Source: Alphaproteobacteria bacterium
GTDB taxonomy: Bacteria; Pseudomonadota; Alphaproteobacteria; Puniceispirillales; UBA1172
Direction: 5' to 3'
Assembly: GCA_021296375.1 (NCBI GenBank)
Contig: JAGWAQ010000008.1
Location: 1-20,589, forward strand
DNA length: 20,589 nt
In this document: one piece after another, positions 7,206-15,385 of the stretch
How positions within the stretch are numbered: position 1 is the first letter of the stretch
Layout of the letters: every line of letters starts with the position of its first letter
Translations under genes and position numbers: made by a program
The notes under the pieces: model-generated
Told to the model about the DNA's origin: nothing
Seen by the model: the letters and a program-made list of their open reading frames with translations, nothing else
Database searches by the model: none

Positions 7206-8270
7206 ATGATTTTCCCCCTATCCCTGAATCCTGGCCCTCTTTACAAATGGGGTGCGGTTGTTATGGCTCTTGTTCTTGGAGGATGTTCGTCCATGCCTGT
7301 TTATGATTCGCCACAGTTCGAGGAAGAGACCATGACCTTCCAGAACCCCAATGGTGTTCGCAACGATAAAAGTTTCGGCGATTTGATGGGCTTGGCCTAT
7401 AACTACATGACCCGCGCCGATGACCCTTATGAAAAATCCGGCTTCCCGTTGATCACCAGCACCAGGGCGGAACTGGCCACCTTGGCTGAAGAGGTGTTAT
7501 GGGTGGGGCATTCCACGGTGATTGTTTCCCATGGCGGCCAGACCATCATGACCGATCCGGTTTTTGCGGATCGTGCCTCGCCGTTCAGTTTTGCGGGGCC
7601 GAAACGCGTTACCCCGGTGCCGTTCAAACTCGCGGACCTGCCGCCGATCGACGTCGTGGTGATCTCGCATTCCCATTACGATCACCTTGATAAAGCGGCG
7701 GTGCAAGAGCTGTCGCGCCGTCAACCTGAACTGGTGTTTGTGGTGCCGCTCGGGCTTAAGGCGGTGCTGAACGATTGGGGGGTCAGCAATGTCCGTGAAC
7801 TCGATTGGTGGCAGAACACGGAAGTTGACGGGATGCGCCTGACGGCTACCCCTGTCCAGCACTGGTCGTCACGGTCAATGTCCGATCGCAACGAAACCCT
7901 GTGGGCGGGATGGATGGCCGAATGGCAGGATTTCAAATTCTACTTTGCGGGCGACACCGGCTATTCACGGGATTTTGTGGAAACCCGCGCGCGGCTGGGC
8001 GCGCCTGACCTTGCGGCCATTCCCATCGGTGCCTATGACCCGCGGGACTTCATGCGCGCTTCCCACGTCAACCCCGAAGAAGCGGTGCAAATCCTCAAAG
8101 ATGTCGGGGCAACAAAAGCCGTGCCGATCCATTGGGGAACGTATAAACTGACGCTGGAGCCGATGAATGAGCCGCCGCAACGGTTGCGCCGTGCGCTCGA
8201 AGAAGCTAGACTTGAGGGGCAGGATTTCATCATCCTCAAGCATGGGGAACGTGTCTCCATTCAGGATTAA
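7206..8270 (+). CDS. Metallo-beta-lactamase-fold hydrolase lipoprotein, NAPE-PLD/UlaG-like
   Basis: A 354-residue protein of the COG2220 metallo-beta-lactamase branch (Lactamase_B_2), which includes N-acyl-phosphatidylethanolamine phospholipase D and UlaG. Metal-binding residues are in ISHSHYDHLD (HxHxDH, residues 155-160), His219 in VQHWSSRS, Asp250 in FAGDTGYS, and His309 in PIHWGTY. The N-terminus reads as a lipoprotein signal, with hydrophobic GAVVMALVLGGC and a lipobox LGGC ending at Cys27. The enzyme is therefore probably anchored in the membrane facing the periplasm. The frame is open back to a TTG at 7122, but that codon lies inside the upp promoter region, so I prefer the ATG at 7206. 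No good ribosome binding site precedes it. The preferred substrate is unknown; a phospholipid-type phosphodiester is a family-based guess. Confidence 0.87.
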   Translation: MIFPLSLNPGPLYKWGAVVMALVLGGCSSMPVYDSPQFEEETMTFQNPNGVRNDKSFGDLMGLAYNYMTRADDPYEKSGFPLITSTRAELATLAEEVLWVGHSTVIVSHGGQTIMTDPVFADRASPFSFAGPKRVTPVPFKLADLPPIDVVVISHSHYDHLDKAAVQELSRRQPELVFVVPLGLKAVLNDWGVSNVRELDWWQNTEVDGMRLTATPVQHWSSRSMSDRNETLWAGWMAEWQDFKFYFAGDTGYSRDFVETRARLGAPDLAAIPIGAYDPRDFMRASHVNPEEAVQILKDVGATKAVPIHWGTYKLTLEPMNEPPQRLRRALEEARLEGQDFIILKHGERVSIQD

Positions 8271-8313
8271 TCGAGATAAGATGGTTATCCTGTCAACAGA
8301 ATAGGGGGCGGTG

Positions 8314-9033
8314 ATGACCGATGACAAGATGTTCGGGGCGAAGGTGGAGTACACCCCCGCCCGTTACCCCAAACAACTGCGCCTTGAAGGTCGCCACGTT
8401 ACCCTGGCGCCTCTGGTGGCGGCTGATGCCCCTGACCTGCAGGCCAGTTTTGACGGCAGCACCGACCATGCGATTTGGTCTTACTTGCCGTACGGGCCGT
8501 TTGAAGACGCCGCCGCTTATGCCGAATGGATCAAGGTCAATACCGCGGCGGGCGACCCTCATTTCTTCACCATCCGCCTCAACAGCACAGGCCAGGCGGT
8601 GGGGGTGGCCAGTTACCTCAGGATCAACCCCGTGGAAGGCTCGATCGAAGTCGGGCATATCAATTACGCGCCGTCTCTGCAATCCACCGTCGCGGCAACA
8701 GAAACCATGTTCCTGATGATGCGCTGGGCGTTTGAGCAAGGCTATCGCCGCTATGAATGGAAATGCAATGCCCTTAATCGCAAGTCACGGGCGGCGGCAC
8801 AGCGGCTCGGCTTTTCCTTTGAAGGGGTGTTCCGGCAAGCGTCTATCGCCAAGGGCCGCAATCGGGATACGGCGTGGTTCGGGATCATCGACAAGGAATG
8901 GCCTGAACTGAAGGCGGCGTTTGAACGCTGGCTTTCGGATGATAATTTTGATGCCGAGGGGAATCAGCTGTTGCGACTGTCGGCCTTGACCGCCCCGATC
9001 CGTGTCGCCTCAGACCCGTTGTTGATGGACTGA
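8314..9033 (+). CDS. GNAT-family N-acetyltransferase, RimJ/RimL type
   Basis: A 239-residue cytoplasmic acetyltransferase of the Acetyltransf_3 branch. The LRLEGRHVTLAPL opening is the typical first strand of RimJ/RimL-type enzymes. The central VGVASYLRINPVEGSIEVGH strands and the CNALNRKSRAAAQRLGFSFEG segment are classic, the latter carrying the Asn and the helix preceding the acetyl-CoA pyrophosphate contact. These enzymes transfer acetyl from acetyl-CoA to amino groups of small molecules or protein N-termini; the acceptor here is unknown. I chose ATG 8314, which is preceded by AGGGGGCGG. An in-frame GTG directly before it at 8311 is equally possible. It is 43 bp downstream of the MBL-fold gene on the same strand, and may be co-transcribed. 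Confidence 0.88.
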   Translation: MTDDKMFGAKVEYTPARYPKQLRLEGRHVTLAPLVAADAPDLQASFDGSTDHAIWSYLPYGPFEDAAAYAEWIKVNTAAGDPHFFTIRLNSTGQAVGVASYLRINPVEGSIEVGHINYAPSLQSTVAATETMFLMMRWAFEQGYRRYEWKCNALNRKSRAAAQRLGFSFEGVFRQASIAKGRNRDTAWFGIIDKEWPELKAAFERWLSDDNFDAEGNQLLRLSALTAPIRVASDPLLMD

Positions 9034-9047
9034 TCGTGGCGGCAGGA

Positions 9048-10544
9048 TTAACCCCGTTCCGCCGCCGTGATGGTGGCGCGGATGGCGGCTTGCCAGGCGG
9101 CGTAATCAGCCTCGCGTTTGGTGTCATCTATTGACGGGGTGAAGATGCGGTCTGATTTCCGCATAACGTTAATGCCATGTTGATCAGGGTAAATTCCGCC
9201 GCCAGCCCCCGCCAGCCAGGCCGCCCCCAGGGCGGTGGTTTCGATAAAGTCGGGGCGATCGACCACCACCCCGGCGATATCCGCGATATGCTGGAGCAGA
9301 GGTGCGGAGGCCACCATCCCGCCATCGACACGGATCATCGCCTGATCACGGCAGATGCCGCCATCCGCCATCATGGCGTCGAGCAGATCGCGGGTTTGAA
9401 ACGCCACTGACCTGAGGGCGGCAAGGGCGAAATCCTGGGGTGAGGTGTCGCGGGTGATGCCGAAAACAGCCCCGCGGCATTGCGGTTGCCAATAGGGCGC
9501 GCCAAGGCCGGTAAAGGCTGGAACGATAATAACATCATCCTGTTTTGATTTCTGGGAAAGCGGGCCGACATCACTGGCCTGGCGGATGATTTTCAAGCCA
9601 TCCCGCAGCCATTGCACCACCGCGCCGGCAATAAAGATTGACCCTTCGAGCGCGTAATGCGGAACCCCATCAAATTGATAACCGATGGTGGTCAGCAGTT
9701 TCGAGCGGCTGGCGACTGCGGTGGTGCCGGTGTTCAGCAAGGCAAAACACCCCGTGCCATAGGAGGATTTCATCATCCCCGGCTCAACACAGCCCTGGCC
9801 GATCAGCGCCGATTGCTGGTCCCCCGCCACGCCGCGAATGGCGATCGCACCGCCAAAAAAGTCAGGGCTGGTGGTGCCAAAATCATCAATGCAATTCATC
9901 ACTTGCGGCAGAATAGCTTTCGGAATACGGAACAACCGGCAGAGCTCATCATCCCACTCGCCGTTGTGGATGTTGTAAAGCATGGTGCGGCTGGCGTTGG
10001 TGGCGTCGGTCTTGTGGGTCTGGCCATCGGTCAGGGTCCAGATCAGCCAGCTGTCGACGGTGCCAAACGCCAACTCTCCGGCTTCGGCGCGGGCGCGGGC
10101 GCCTGGAACGGTATCGAGCAGGTAGCTGATCTTGCTGGCAGAGAAATACGGGTCGAGCAGCAATCCGGTTTTCGCGGTGATCATCTCCTCATGGCCCGAT
10201 GCCTTCAGGCGCGCGCAAAATTCCGCGGTGCGCCGATCTTGCCAGACCAATGCGCGGGCGAGGGGAACCCCCGTCGAGCGATCCCAGATAATGGCGGTTT
10301 CCCGCTGGTTGGTGATTCCAATAGCGGCGATATCGGCGGCCGTGACCCTGGCCTTGGCCATCGCGTTGCGTGCCGCGGTGATGGTGGTGGTCAGGATATC
10401 CCTGGGGTCATGCTCAACCCAACCCGACGACGGGTAATGCTGGGTGAATTCAAATTGACTGCTGGCCACCGCCGTCAGCTCGTCTTCAAAAACAATCGCG
10501 CGGCTTGATGACGTGCCTTGATCAAGCGACAGGGTAAAGGCCAT
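9048..10544 (-). CDS. glpK: Glycerol kinase
   Basis: A 498-residue FGGY-family kinase that phosphorylates glycerol to sn-glycerol 3-phosphate in the cytoplasm. The first ATP/phosphate motif is LSLDQGTSSSRAIVF at residues 4-18. GITNQRET, the SYGTGCFALLNTG segment and the C-terminal DGGMVASAPLLQ and ETTALGAAWLAG motifs follow in the order seen in bacterial GlpK, and the length matches. The start lies only two bases after the stop of a phosphatase gene, and AAGGA within that gene's 3' end serves as ribosome binding site. It therefore seems to be the last gene of a PHP-phosphatase-glpK operon. No glycerol facilitator or glpD is present in the window. Confidence 0.96.
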   Translation of the reverse strand: MAFTLSLDQGTSSSRAIVFEDELTAVASSQFEFTQHYPSSGWVEHDPRDILTTTITAARNAMAKARVTAADIAAIGITNQRETAIIWDRSTGVPLARALVWQDRRTAEFCARLKASGHEEMITAKTGLLLDPYFSASKISYLLDTVPGARARAEAGELAFGTVDSWLIWTLTDGQTHKTDATNASRTMLYNIHNGEWDDELCRLFRIPKAILPQVMNCIDDFGTTSPDFFGGAIAIRGVAGDQQSALIGQGCVEPGMMKSSYGTGCFALLNTGTTAVASRSKLLTTIGYQFDGVPHYALEGSIFIAGAVVQWLRDGLKIIRQASDVGPLSQKSKQDDVIIVPAFTGLGAPYWQPQCRGAVFGITRDTSPQDFALAALRSVAFQTRDLLDAMMADGGICRDQAMIRVDGGMVASAPLLQHIADIAGVVVDRPDFIETTALGAAWLAGAGGGIYPDQHGINVMRKSDRIFTPSIDDTKREADYAAWQAAIRATITAAERG

Positions 10545-10546
10545 GG

Positions 10547-11098
10547 TCAGTCCTTATAGGCCCGCACGAACGCCTCTTGTTCCGGCGTTTCCACGCATCC
10601 GTTGCGCCGGCTTCGCATCAGGGTGATGGCATCATCAGCCTCCATGCCATAGCGCATCAGCATAATGGCGGCGGTTTTACCGGCACGGCCAGTGCCGCCA
10701 CGGCAATGAACCAGGGCCTTGCCGTCAGCTTCAAGCACCTTGGCGACGCGATCCATGGCGGCGATATAAAGGGCGAGCTGGTCCGTGTCGGGGGTGGAGC
10801 GGTCCACCACGGGTGCTTGAACCCAATTGATGCCCGCGTCCATAATGCGCCGGGGCATATCACCAACCCCGAGCCGTTCAAGCTCATCATCAGGGGTCAG
10901 GGCGACCACCAGCTCAATCCCCTGATCGGTGAGGAAATCGAGATGGGCCTGTTTGCGCGCCTCGTTCGGCTCGTCATCCTTGGCAAAGCCCGGGCATGAC
11001 GACACATACAGCGTCCCCGTAAGCCCGTCCTCAACAGTGGACAGCGCAACTTCCGTTGCCGAAAGCCCGTCGATCAAATGCAGGTCAGAAGAAGTCAT
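10547..11098 (-). CDS. Dual-specificity/tyrosine-type phosphatase (CX5R family)
   Basis: A 183-residue protein with the cysteine phosphatase signature HCRGGTGR at residues 131-138, giving nucleophile Cys132 and phosphate-binding Arg138. The upstream APVVDRSTPD loop (about 95-104) can supply the general acid Asp. The overall pattern, with YVSSCPGF early and the VALTPDDELERLG segment, resembles CDKN3/DSP-like phosphatases of bacteria. No signal peptide is visible, so it should act in the cytoplasm. It lies 22 bp after the PHP gene and 2 bp before glpK, which suggests co-expression with glycerol phosphorylation. Substrate is unknown: it could be a phosphoprotein, a phosphosugar or a phosphorylated glycerol derivative. 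The ribosome binding site is AGAGAG on the minus strand. Confidence 0.82.
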   Translation of the reverse strand: MTSSDLHLIDGLSATEVALSTVEDGLTGTLYVSSCPGFAKDDEPNEARKQAHLDFLTDQGIELVVALTPDDELERLGVGDMPRRIMDAGINWVQAPVVDRSTPDTDQLALYIAAMDRVAKVLEADGKALVHCRGGTGRAGKTAAIMLMRYGMEADDAITLMRSRRNGCVETPEQEAFVRAYKD

Positions 11099-11120
11099 GG
11101 CACTCTCTTGTGGTTGCTGG

Positions 11121-12044
11121 TCAGTCGTTCAATGTATCGCGGAAATAGGGGTTGGACCAGGCCATCCCCCCGCAATGGTCACGAATGGTGACGCGGAAAT
11201 AATTCGATTTAAAGCCGGACAGATCAAATTCCGCATAAGTCAGATTGCGGCCTTGTTGATGAAGGGCAAGATGACCCTGGCCGCTGATGGTGATGGAGGC
11301 CACGGGATTGCAATCAATGATCAGCGTATCGCCTTCAAGGGCGATGTAATTGAACGTCGCGCCAGAGGATGAATAATGACGACCAGCCTTGAGGGCTGAA
11401 ACGATCTCTTCCGCGTTCAGGTTATCGGCGGCGACATAGACCCAGCCGCCACTCCAGTCGCCACCGGTGAAATGGCTATCATCGGTGGCGGTAAAGCTGA
11501 TGCGCTTGTCGTTGTTGAGCAGCAGATCCGCCGCCGCGATGCCGGACCCCCGCGCCGAGGTGACGGCGCAGGAATGGTTGTAGATTTCCACCCCATGGGC
11601 ATTGGCGATGGTCATCGCCTCATCGCTGGTCATGCCATACCATTCGGGATGGGCGATGGTGACATAAGCCCCGGCCTCAATGGCCCGGGTGATGAGTTCA
11701 GGCGCGGTTTCATCTTCCGTGGCGCAGGCGAAATCAACAGGCAGCCCATTGGCGACAATATGCCAGAGCCCGTCCTGATCATAGAGCTTGCCGCGGCAAT
11801 GCAATTCCGCTGAGGTGATGGTGATGAAATCATCACGATCAAGGTCTGATGTATCAAGGATGGTGTCAGCGGCGAAATAGCTGCTGCCCCAGAGATGGTC
11901 GGAAAGGCAGGTGAAGTCATAGCCTGCACCGGCATAATGTTCCACCACCGCGGCGGCAGACAATTGCCCGTCGGAATGGGTGGAATGCCCGTGCAGGTTC
12001 CCTCGGAACAATTGTTGGGCTTGGTCAAAAGGCGGCAGCAACAT
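11121..12044 (-). CDS. PHP-domain metallohydrolase (CehA/McbA-like)
   Basis: A 307-residue member of the polymerase-and-histidinol-phosphatase metallohydrolase superfamily. The first metal motif HGHSTHSDG is at residues 18-26, followed by CLSDHLWG (46-53), AHPEWYGM, HSCAV and a late TDDSHF. These correspond to the clustered His/Asp ligands of a two- or three-metal phosphoesterase site. The C-terminal 80 residues form a beta-rich extension, as seen in CehA/McbA-type proteins. I chose the ATG at 12044 because the minus strand has GGAGGAAA eight bases upstream. An in-frame TTG at 12071 would add nine residues but has no such site. The gene appears to lead the operon with the phosphatase and glpK, which suggests a phosphoester substrate linked to glycerol metabolism, but this is inference. 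Confidence 0.84.
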   Translation of the reverse strand: MLLPPFDQAQQLFRGNLHGHSTHSDGQLSAAAVVEHYAGAGYDFTCLSDHLWGSSYFAADTILDTSDLDRDDFITITSAELHCRGKLYDQDGLWHIVANGLPVDFACATEDETAPELITRAIEAGAYVTIAHPEWYGMTSDEAMTIANAHGVEIYNHSCAVTSARGSGIAAADLLLNNDKRISFTATDDSHFTGGDWSGGWVYVAADNLNAEEIVSALKAGRHYSSSGATFNYIALEGDTLIIDCNPVASITISGQGHLALHQQGRNLTYAEFDLSGFKSNYFRVTIRDHCGGMAWSNPYFRDTLND

Positions 12045-12125
12045 GGGGCTTTCCTCCAGGTCGATGGTCAAACAAAATCACGCCAGATGTGACTGGGTAA
12101 CTATGGCACGATGGCGCCAGCCGCG

Positions 12126-13310
12126 TCACGCATTTTGTCCCGCCACAAAACCTGATGACCAGGCCCACTGGAAATTATACCCCCCGAGGTGGCCGGTGAC
12201 ATCAACAACCTCACCAATAAAGAACAACCCCGGGTGGTGGCGGCTTTCCATGGTTTTGGAATTAAGACCATGGGTATCAACCCCTCCAAGGGTGACTTCT
12301 GCGGTGAGGTAGCCTTCGGATCCCGCTGGCGTCACTTGCCAGTTGTTGACGGTATTGGCCAAAGCTTCGATGGCGCGATCCGGCGTTTCCCCCAGCGGCG
12401 TCGTGATCCCGCTTCCCGCCATGACGCTTTGCGCCAACCGCTTGGGCAGAAGTTTCGACAGGGCGGTGGCGCAATCCTGCTTCGGGTGCTGGCGTTTCAT
12501 GGTGATCAGGGCATCCCGGGCGTCGGTGTCGGGGGCCAGGTCAACAGCAATATCTTCACCGTCCTGCCAATAGGATGAAATTTGCAGCACCGATGGCCCG
12601 CTCAAGCCACGATGGGTGAACAGCAAGCCTTCCTGAAACCCCATGGCGGTGGAGTTGACCCGCGCATCAACGGAAACCCCCGCCAGGTCCCGGCATTGGT
12701 CGAGCAGATCATCATCAAAGGTCAGGGGGACAAGCGCCGCGCGGGTGGGGATGATTTCATGGCCGAACTGCCTGGCCAGATCATAGCCGAACCCTGTCGC
12801 GCCAATTTTCGGGATCGACAATCCCCCGCAGGCGACGATCAGGGCGCGGGCGTCAATAACGCCGGATGATGTGGTCAGCCGGTAGCGCCCGCCGTCATGG
12901 CTGACGCCATCAATGCTGGTGTTGAGGGCCAGCTCAACCCCGGCGTCGCGGCAATTGTCGACCAGCATGGTGATGATGTCCCTGGCGGAATGATCACAAA
13001 ACAATTGCCCGAGCTTTTTTTCATGATAGGCGATACCGTGGCGTTCCACCATATCGATGAAATCCCGGGCGGTGTATTGCGCCAGCGCAGATTTGACGAA
13101 ATGCGGGTTGGCGGAAAGAAAGTTTTCCGCCCGGCTGTGGATATTGGTGAAATTGCACCGCCCGCCGCCGGAAATGCGGATTTTCTCGCCCGGGTTGGGG
13201 CGGTGGTCCCCCAGCCAGACGGATTTGCCGTATTGGCCAGCGGTGGCGGCGGCCATCATCCCCGCCGCGCCGGCGCCAATCACCGCAACATCAACATTTT
13301 TCGGGGCCAT
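12126..13310 (-). CDS. HI0933/YhiN-type FAD-dependent flavoprotein
   Basis: A 394-residue flavoprotein. The dinucleotide-binding fold is VAVIGAGAAGMMAA with GAGAAG at residues 12-17. The family-defining GGGRCNFTN lies at 48-56, and the C-terminal FAD motif includes FFIGEVVDVTGHLGGYNFQ. Length and motif order match the conserved but poorly understood HI0933 family (aminoacetone oxidase-type annotations exist). No signal peptide is seen, so it is cytoplasmic. It is divergent from the aldo/keto reductase across a 100-bp gap and lies 81 bp upstream of the PHP gene on the same strand, so it may or may not share that transcript. Physiological substrate is unknown. Confidence 0.9.
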   Translation of the reverse strand: MAPKNVDVAVIGAGAAGMMAAATAGQYGKSVWLGDHRPNPGEKIRISGGGRCNFTNIHSRAENFLSANPHFVKSALAQYTARDFIDMVERHGIAYHEKKLGQLFCDHSARDIITMLVDNCRDAGVELALNTSIDGVSHDGGRYRLTTSSGVIDARALIVACGGLSIPKIGATGFGYDLARQFGHEIIPTRAALVPLTFDDDLLDQCRDLAGVSVDARVNSTAMGFQEGLLFTHRGLSGPSVLQISSYWQDGEDIAVDLAPDTDARDALITMKRQHPKQDCATALSKLLPKRLAQSVMAGSGITTPLGETPDRAIEALANTVNNWQVTPAGSEGYLTAEVTLGGVDTHGLNSKTMESRHHPGLFFIGEVVDVTGHLGGYNFQWAWSSGFVAGQNA

Positions 13311-13410
13311 GGTTCACCTGATCCATTTGTCAAAACTCTATGGGGGATATACCCTTGGGGGCAGGTTATGTATATGACAATTTCGTTTACCCCTTCCCCA
13401 GGAGCAGACC
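13311..13410. promoter_or_regulatory. Divergent intergenic region with a near-palindrome
   Basis: This 100-bp gap must hold the promoters of both the flavoprotein (-) and the aldo/keto reductase (+). It contains GGGGGATATACCC around 13351-13363, close to a GGG-ATATA-CCC dyad, which could be an operator site. No strong promoter hexamers were found for either direction, so this is a location call and not a defined site. Confidence 0.3.
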
Positions 13411-14418
13411 ATGCCCGGCATTTCCCCTCGTTCTCTCGGTCGCAATGGCCCCCAGGTTCATCCCATCGGGATAGGCGCCATGTCGTTTTCAAATTTCTAT
13501 GGCCCCGCCATTGAAGAGCAAAGCCACGCGGTGCTGTCGGCGGCGATTGACCACGGGGTCAATCACCTCGACACCGCCAATATTTATGGCATGGGGCAAT
13601 CGGAAGAAGCGATCGGCTCGTTCCTGAAAAAACAGGGGGCGCGGGCGCAGGATTTCTTCACCATCGCCAGCAAAGGGGGGATTGACCGCACCAGCGACGA
13701 GCGGCCGTTCAACAACACCCGCGATTACCTCAAGGCTGAACTTGACCAAAGCTTGCGCCGCCTGGGGGTAGAGGCGATCGATCTTTACTACATCCACCGC
13801 CGCGACCCTGACGTTCCGCTCGCGGAAACCGTGGGAACGCTGACAGAGATGATGACGGCGGGCAAGATCAAGAGCTTCGGCTTCTCGGAAATCGCCCCCA
13901 CCACGATTAACGAGATCGCTCGTCTTGCGCCTGTCGCCGCCGTGCAATCGGAATATTCCCTCTCCACCCGCGGGCCGGAACTGGGGGTGGTGCAGGCGAC
14001 CAAAAAACTGGGGGCGGCGATGGTGGCGTTTTCCCCTGTGGGGCGAGGACTGCTGACGGATAAGCCGCACACTGCCGACGTCATCAAGGATATGCCGTTT
14101 CTGGCGGTTAATCCGCGGTTTATCGACCCCTGCCTGAGCGCCAACATCAAGGCCACAAAAGCGTTTCGGGAATTGGCGGCTGATCTGGGGATGGCGGCAT
14201 CAACCCTCGCCGTGGCGTGGCTTCTGCATCAGGATGATCATATTCTGCCGATCCCCGGCACAAGGTCGGTCACGCATTTCAAGGAATTGATCGCCGCCGC
14301 CGAAGTTAAGCTGACGGCGGATGACATGGCCGCGATCAACGCTATTCTGCCGCCAGGCTGGGCCCACGGGGACCGTTATTCCGCGGGGCAATGGAACGGG
14401 GTTGAACGCTACTGCTGA
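13411..14418 (+). CDS. Aldo/keto reductase
   Basis: A 335-residue NADPH-dependent TIM-barrel oxidoreductase. The catalytic tetrad is visible: Asp54 and Tyr59 in HLDTANIYGMG, Lys88 in TIASKGG, and His129 in DLYYIHRRDP. The LLTDK segment, and PIPGTRSVTHFKE near the C-terminus, which binds the cofactor 2'-phosphate, place it with YajO/AKR13-like enzymes. The ATG is preceded by AGGAG at 13400-13404. It is transcribed divergently from the HI0933-type flavoprotein and converges on the glycerophosphodiester phosphodiesterase gene. Substrate is not predictable; reduction of reactive aldehydes or sugars is a family-level possibility. Confidence 0.92.
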   Translation: MPGISPRSLGRNGPQVHPIGIGAMSFSNFYGPAIEEQSHAVLSAAIDHGVNHLDTANIYGMGQSEEAIGSFLKKQGARAQDFFTIASKGGIDRTSDERPFNNTRDYLKAELDQSLRRLGVEAIDLYYIHRRDPDVPLAETVGTLTEMMTAGKIKSFGFSEIAPTTINEIARLAPVAAVQSEYSLSTRGPELGVVQATKKLGAAMVAFSPVGRGLLTDKPHTADVIKDMPFLAVNPRFIDPCLSANIKATKAFRELAADLGMAASTLAVAWLLHQDDHILPIPGTRSVTHFKELIAAAEVKLTADDMAAINAILPPGWAHGDRYSAGQWNGVERYC

Positions 14419-14508
14419 CGCCAGCCCCTTTTGTGTCAGCCCCTTTCGCGTCAGCCCTCTTCGCGCCAGCCCCTTTTGCGTCAGCCCTCTTCGCGCCAGA
14501 CCTTCTTA
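14419..14508. repeat. 15-bp tandem minisatellite, six copies
   Basis: Units of 15 bases start at 14419, 14434, 14449, 14464, 14479 and 14494, the last degenerate. Two alternating forms occur, CGCCAGCCCCTTTTG and CGTCAGCCCTCTTCG. The array begins directly after the aldo/keto reductase stop and runs through the last codons of the opposing phosphodiesterase gene. On the minus strand each of units 2, 3 and 5 contains a TGA in the same frame as the real stop, because the unit length is a multiple of three. Confidence 0.9.
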
Positions 14509-15239
14509 TGTAGGGCAATGTCTTTCAGCTGGCTCGGGCAATCGGTGACGATGCCATCAACCCCGAGGTCGATCAGCCGCGTCATTTCAGCGGCATCATC
14601 AATCGTCCAGACATGAACGGCGATGTCCAGCTTGCGGCAATGGCGCAGAAAGCGCGGGGTGATGATGGTCAGCCCATAGGCCGACACCGGCACTTGCGCG
14701 GCAACGACATCAGGCCGACCCATGGGCAGGCCAAACGCCCCGAGGTAAAGCCGCAGCACATCCATCTGGCCCCCTGACATGGCGCAGGGTTTGTCCAGCT
14801 TGCGGCGGATCTGGTTGAGCCGCTTGGTGGAAAACGACGCCAGGCAAATCCGGTCATGATGGCCATGGGTGTTGAGGAAACCGGCCATGGCGTCAATGCC
14901 GTCATCAGTTTTAACGTCGATATTAAAGATCACCCCGGGGCAGGCCGTGAGCAGGTCCAGCAAGCGGGGGATGGCCTCACCATTATTGAGGGTGAGGGCG
15001 GCCAGTTCTTTGTCGGTTTTGGCACTGAACACGCCATGCCCCGTGGTGGTGCGGTCGAGCGTGTCGTCATGAAAAATGTAAATCGTGCCATCAGCGGAAA
15101 CCTGAACATCGGTCTCAATGACAGCATAACCCAGGTCCATGGCATGGCGAAACGCCCGTGGCGAGTTTTCAAATTCTTCCTTGCCCCCGCCACGGTGGGC
15201 GAGCGCGGTAAAGCCGGATTGATACATTGCGCTGATCAT
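14481..15239 (-). CDS. ugpQ: Glycerophosphodiester phosphodiesterase
   Basis: A 252-residue GDPD-family enzyme that hydrolyses deacylated phospholipids to sn-glycerol 3-phosphate and an alcohol. Motifs in order are ALAHRGG (His15-Arg16), FENSPRAF (Glu24-Asn25), YAVIETDVQVSADG (Glu42, Asp44) and IFHDDTLDRTT (His57-Asp58). These supply the metal ligands and the catalytic histidines, and the C-terminal VWTIDDAAEM and GVDGIVTDCP segments complete the barrel. There is no signal peptide, so it is like cytoplasmic UgpQ rather than periplasmic GlpQ. The gene symbol is given on that basis only. An in-frame ATG four codons in is a possible alternative start. The last ten codons lie within the 15-bp tandem repeat array, so the C-terminal residues are repeat-derived. 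Confidence 0.9.
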   Translation of the reverse strand: MISAMYQSGFTALAHRGGGKEEFENSPRAFRHAMDLGYAVIETDVQVSADGTIYIFHDDTLDRTTTGHGVFSAKTDKELAALTLNNGEAIPRLLDLLTACPGVIFNIDVKTDDGIDAMAGFLNTHGHHDRICLASFSTKRLNQIRRKLDKPCAMSGGQMDVLRLYLGAFGLPMGRPDVVAAQVPVSAYGLTIITPRFLRHCRKLDIAVHVWTIDDAAEMTRLIDLGVDGIVTDCPSQLKDIALHKKVWREEG

Positions 15240-15288
15240 CGTTAAGGGGTGACCTCTTCAGAAATTTCCATGGCAATTACGGTTATGC

Positions 15289-15316
15289 TTGCGCCGAGGG
15301 TAATTCCTTTTAATAA
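15289..15316 (+). promoter_or_regulatory. Candidate promoter for the acyl-CoA ligase gene
   Basis: In the AT-rich gap between the divergent phosphodiesterase and ligase genes, TTGCGC (15289-15294) is followed after 16 bases by TAATAA (15311-15316). A TAATAT three bases later is an alternative -10. The predicted start, near 15323, is upstream of both candidate start codons of the ligase. Support is by pattern only. Confidence 0.33.
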
Positions 15317-15385
15317 TATTTTCTTGTTTTTTTAACAGCTCTGCGCTTTGCGGTGCGGGCAAGTTTGTTTGATTGGATTTATACC

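Noticed and set aside
9657..10508. 283-residue open frame on + inside glpK
   Set aside because: It is fully antisense to a clearly identified glycerol kinase, shows no recognisable motif, and arises from the GC-rich codon pattern of the opposite strand.
14419..14508. Possible CRISPR-like array
   Set aside because: Units are contiguous 15-mers with no spacers, and no cas genes are present.
14321..14548. Open frame on + with repeated SPFCVSPLRASPF-like peptide
   Set aside because: The peptide repeat is simply the 15-bp minisatellite translated, its start lies inside the aldo/keto reductase in another frame, and no ribosome binding site is seen.
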